64,000 nt of DNA. Origin: Pilatotrama ljubarskyi. Its lineage: Eukaryota; Basidiomycota; Agaricomycetes; Polyporales; Polyporaceae. Every line of letters starts with the position of its first letter. Within the stretch, counting starts at the first letter, position 1. Shown here one piece after another: positions 63,422 to 64,000 of this stretch. A program made the translations under genes and the position numbers. The stretch spans positions 125,457 through 189,456 of the forward strand of contig MU277724.1 in the NCBI GenBank assembly GCA_022385805.1, written 5' to 3'. Under the pieces are notes generated by a model. The model made no database searches, was not told the origin of the DNA, and was given only the letters and a program-made list of their open reading frames with translations.

Positions 63422-64000
63422 CTAGATCTCCATAGGAACAGGGACCCAGTCAGAGACAGGGACTGGCCGAGTAGCTGCGGTCCCCGCATGGTCAGTGCAT
63501 ACAGTGTCTTTGATGTTGTATCCAACCCACCTATATCTCCAGTATCATTCCGATACACCAACATGCGCCACTTCTCCGCCTTCATCTTCTCGACGCGCTT
63601 CCTGCTCAGCCTGAAGCGCACACGATCTTGGTATCGCAGCAACTCTTGCGCCGTCAGGACGAAGAACGATCCAACAGGCGGGGACCACCTGCCCTCGAAT
63701 ACAGAGCGCATGTTGTTGATCACTTCCTGAGGAACCACAAGCGAAGGCCGATAGAACAGCAGCCGCGATACAGGTTCGTAGGGCGACATGTACCGAGTGA
63801 ACTCGTTCCATGTGGTGGAGAACGGCAGCGTCGCAGTCAGCAGGGCCTCCCAAACTTGAATGTCATCCGGGTCGTGTACGAAGCCGGGAGGAAGGGACGT
63901 CGCGATGGCGAATGGTATCGCATAGTCCGCCGTAGCTACGATGTTCTCAAACTCAACGAGCCATGGATCCGTCCGGACGGTACGCAGCGGCACACGACGG
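63422..64000 (-). CDS. TPR-DUF4470 family protein, copy 3 (3' part only)
   Basis: The 5' part lies beyond the right edge of the window. Exons seen: 63531 to beyond 64000, and last exon 63422-63474. It encodes RTDPWLVEFENIVATADYAI, then SPYEPVSRLLFYRP, FFVLTAQELLRYQDRVRFRL and YRNDTGDI, collinear with the ends of copies 1 and 2. The last intron has the same position and phase; the chain ends TRPVPVSDWVPVPMEI. It is clearly a family member some 27 kb from the tandem pair. Function unknown. Confidence 0.8.

Overview
The window is nuclear DNA of a filamentous basidiomycete, most probably a white-rot Agaricomycete of the Polyporales. Nearly every gene is broken by many 47-70 nt GT-AG introns. The strongest taxonomic clue is a complete lignin-peroxidase-type class II peroxidase (23454-24953) that keeps the surface tryptophan and lacks the Mn site. 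FunK1 kinases, an ERT1/AcuK regulator, a TPR-DUF4470 gene family and a TA-flanked Tc1-like transposon fit the same group. The species is inference. All gene models were spliced by hand; most junctions were checked by reading-frame phase and family motifs.

Layout. 1-5000: two tandem secreted ferritin-like (Rds1-type) genes, a 163-bp Harbinger-like MITE and a tRNA-Thr/tRNA-Gln pair 6 nt apart. 5256-7931 (-): AAA+ ATPase. 7.9-11.5 kb: gene-poor. 11.5-17.7 kb (+): coiled-coil/proline-repeat protein, secreted GDFN phosphodiesterase, HVA22/Yop1-like ER protein. 17.8-19.5 kb (-): BAHD-like acyltransferase interrupted by one in-frame TAG. 20.6-22.1 kb: an apparently unassigned 1.47-kb element with 45-bp terminal inverted repeats. 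23.4-28 kb (+): lignin peroxidase and PIF1 helicase. 28.4-36.1 kb (-): two tandem TPR-DUF4470 paralogues; a third runs off the right edge (63422-64000). 36.3-43.6 kb: intron-containing tRNA-Asn, ERT1/AcuK-like regulator, PI-phospholipase C. 44.6-51.9 kb: a hypothetical gene, then a degraded area with an 8-bp-TSD MITE, a FunK1 fragment, a Tc1/mariner element containing a 930-base assembly gap, and a second FunK1 gene. 52.2-62.8 kb: small membrane protein divergent from PEX3, Gfo/Idh/MocA oxidoreductase divergent from a 19-exon GH1 beta-glucosidase, and a conserved proline-rich protein.

Functionally this is an ordinary chromosomal arm, not an operon. The wood-decay theme is carried by the peroxidase, the beta-glucosidase and perhaps the oxidoreductase; carbon switching and lipid signalling by ERT1, PEX3 and PLC. 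The least described material is the TPR-DUF4470 family, whose two complete members both carry paired ACGCGT boxes upstream, and the set of terminal-inverted-repeat elements: five inverted-repeat elements, four of them with clean target duplications. I found no evidence of a self-contained novel defence or biosynthetic system.
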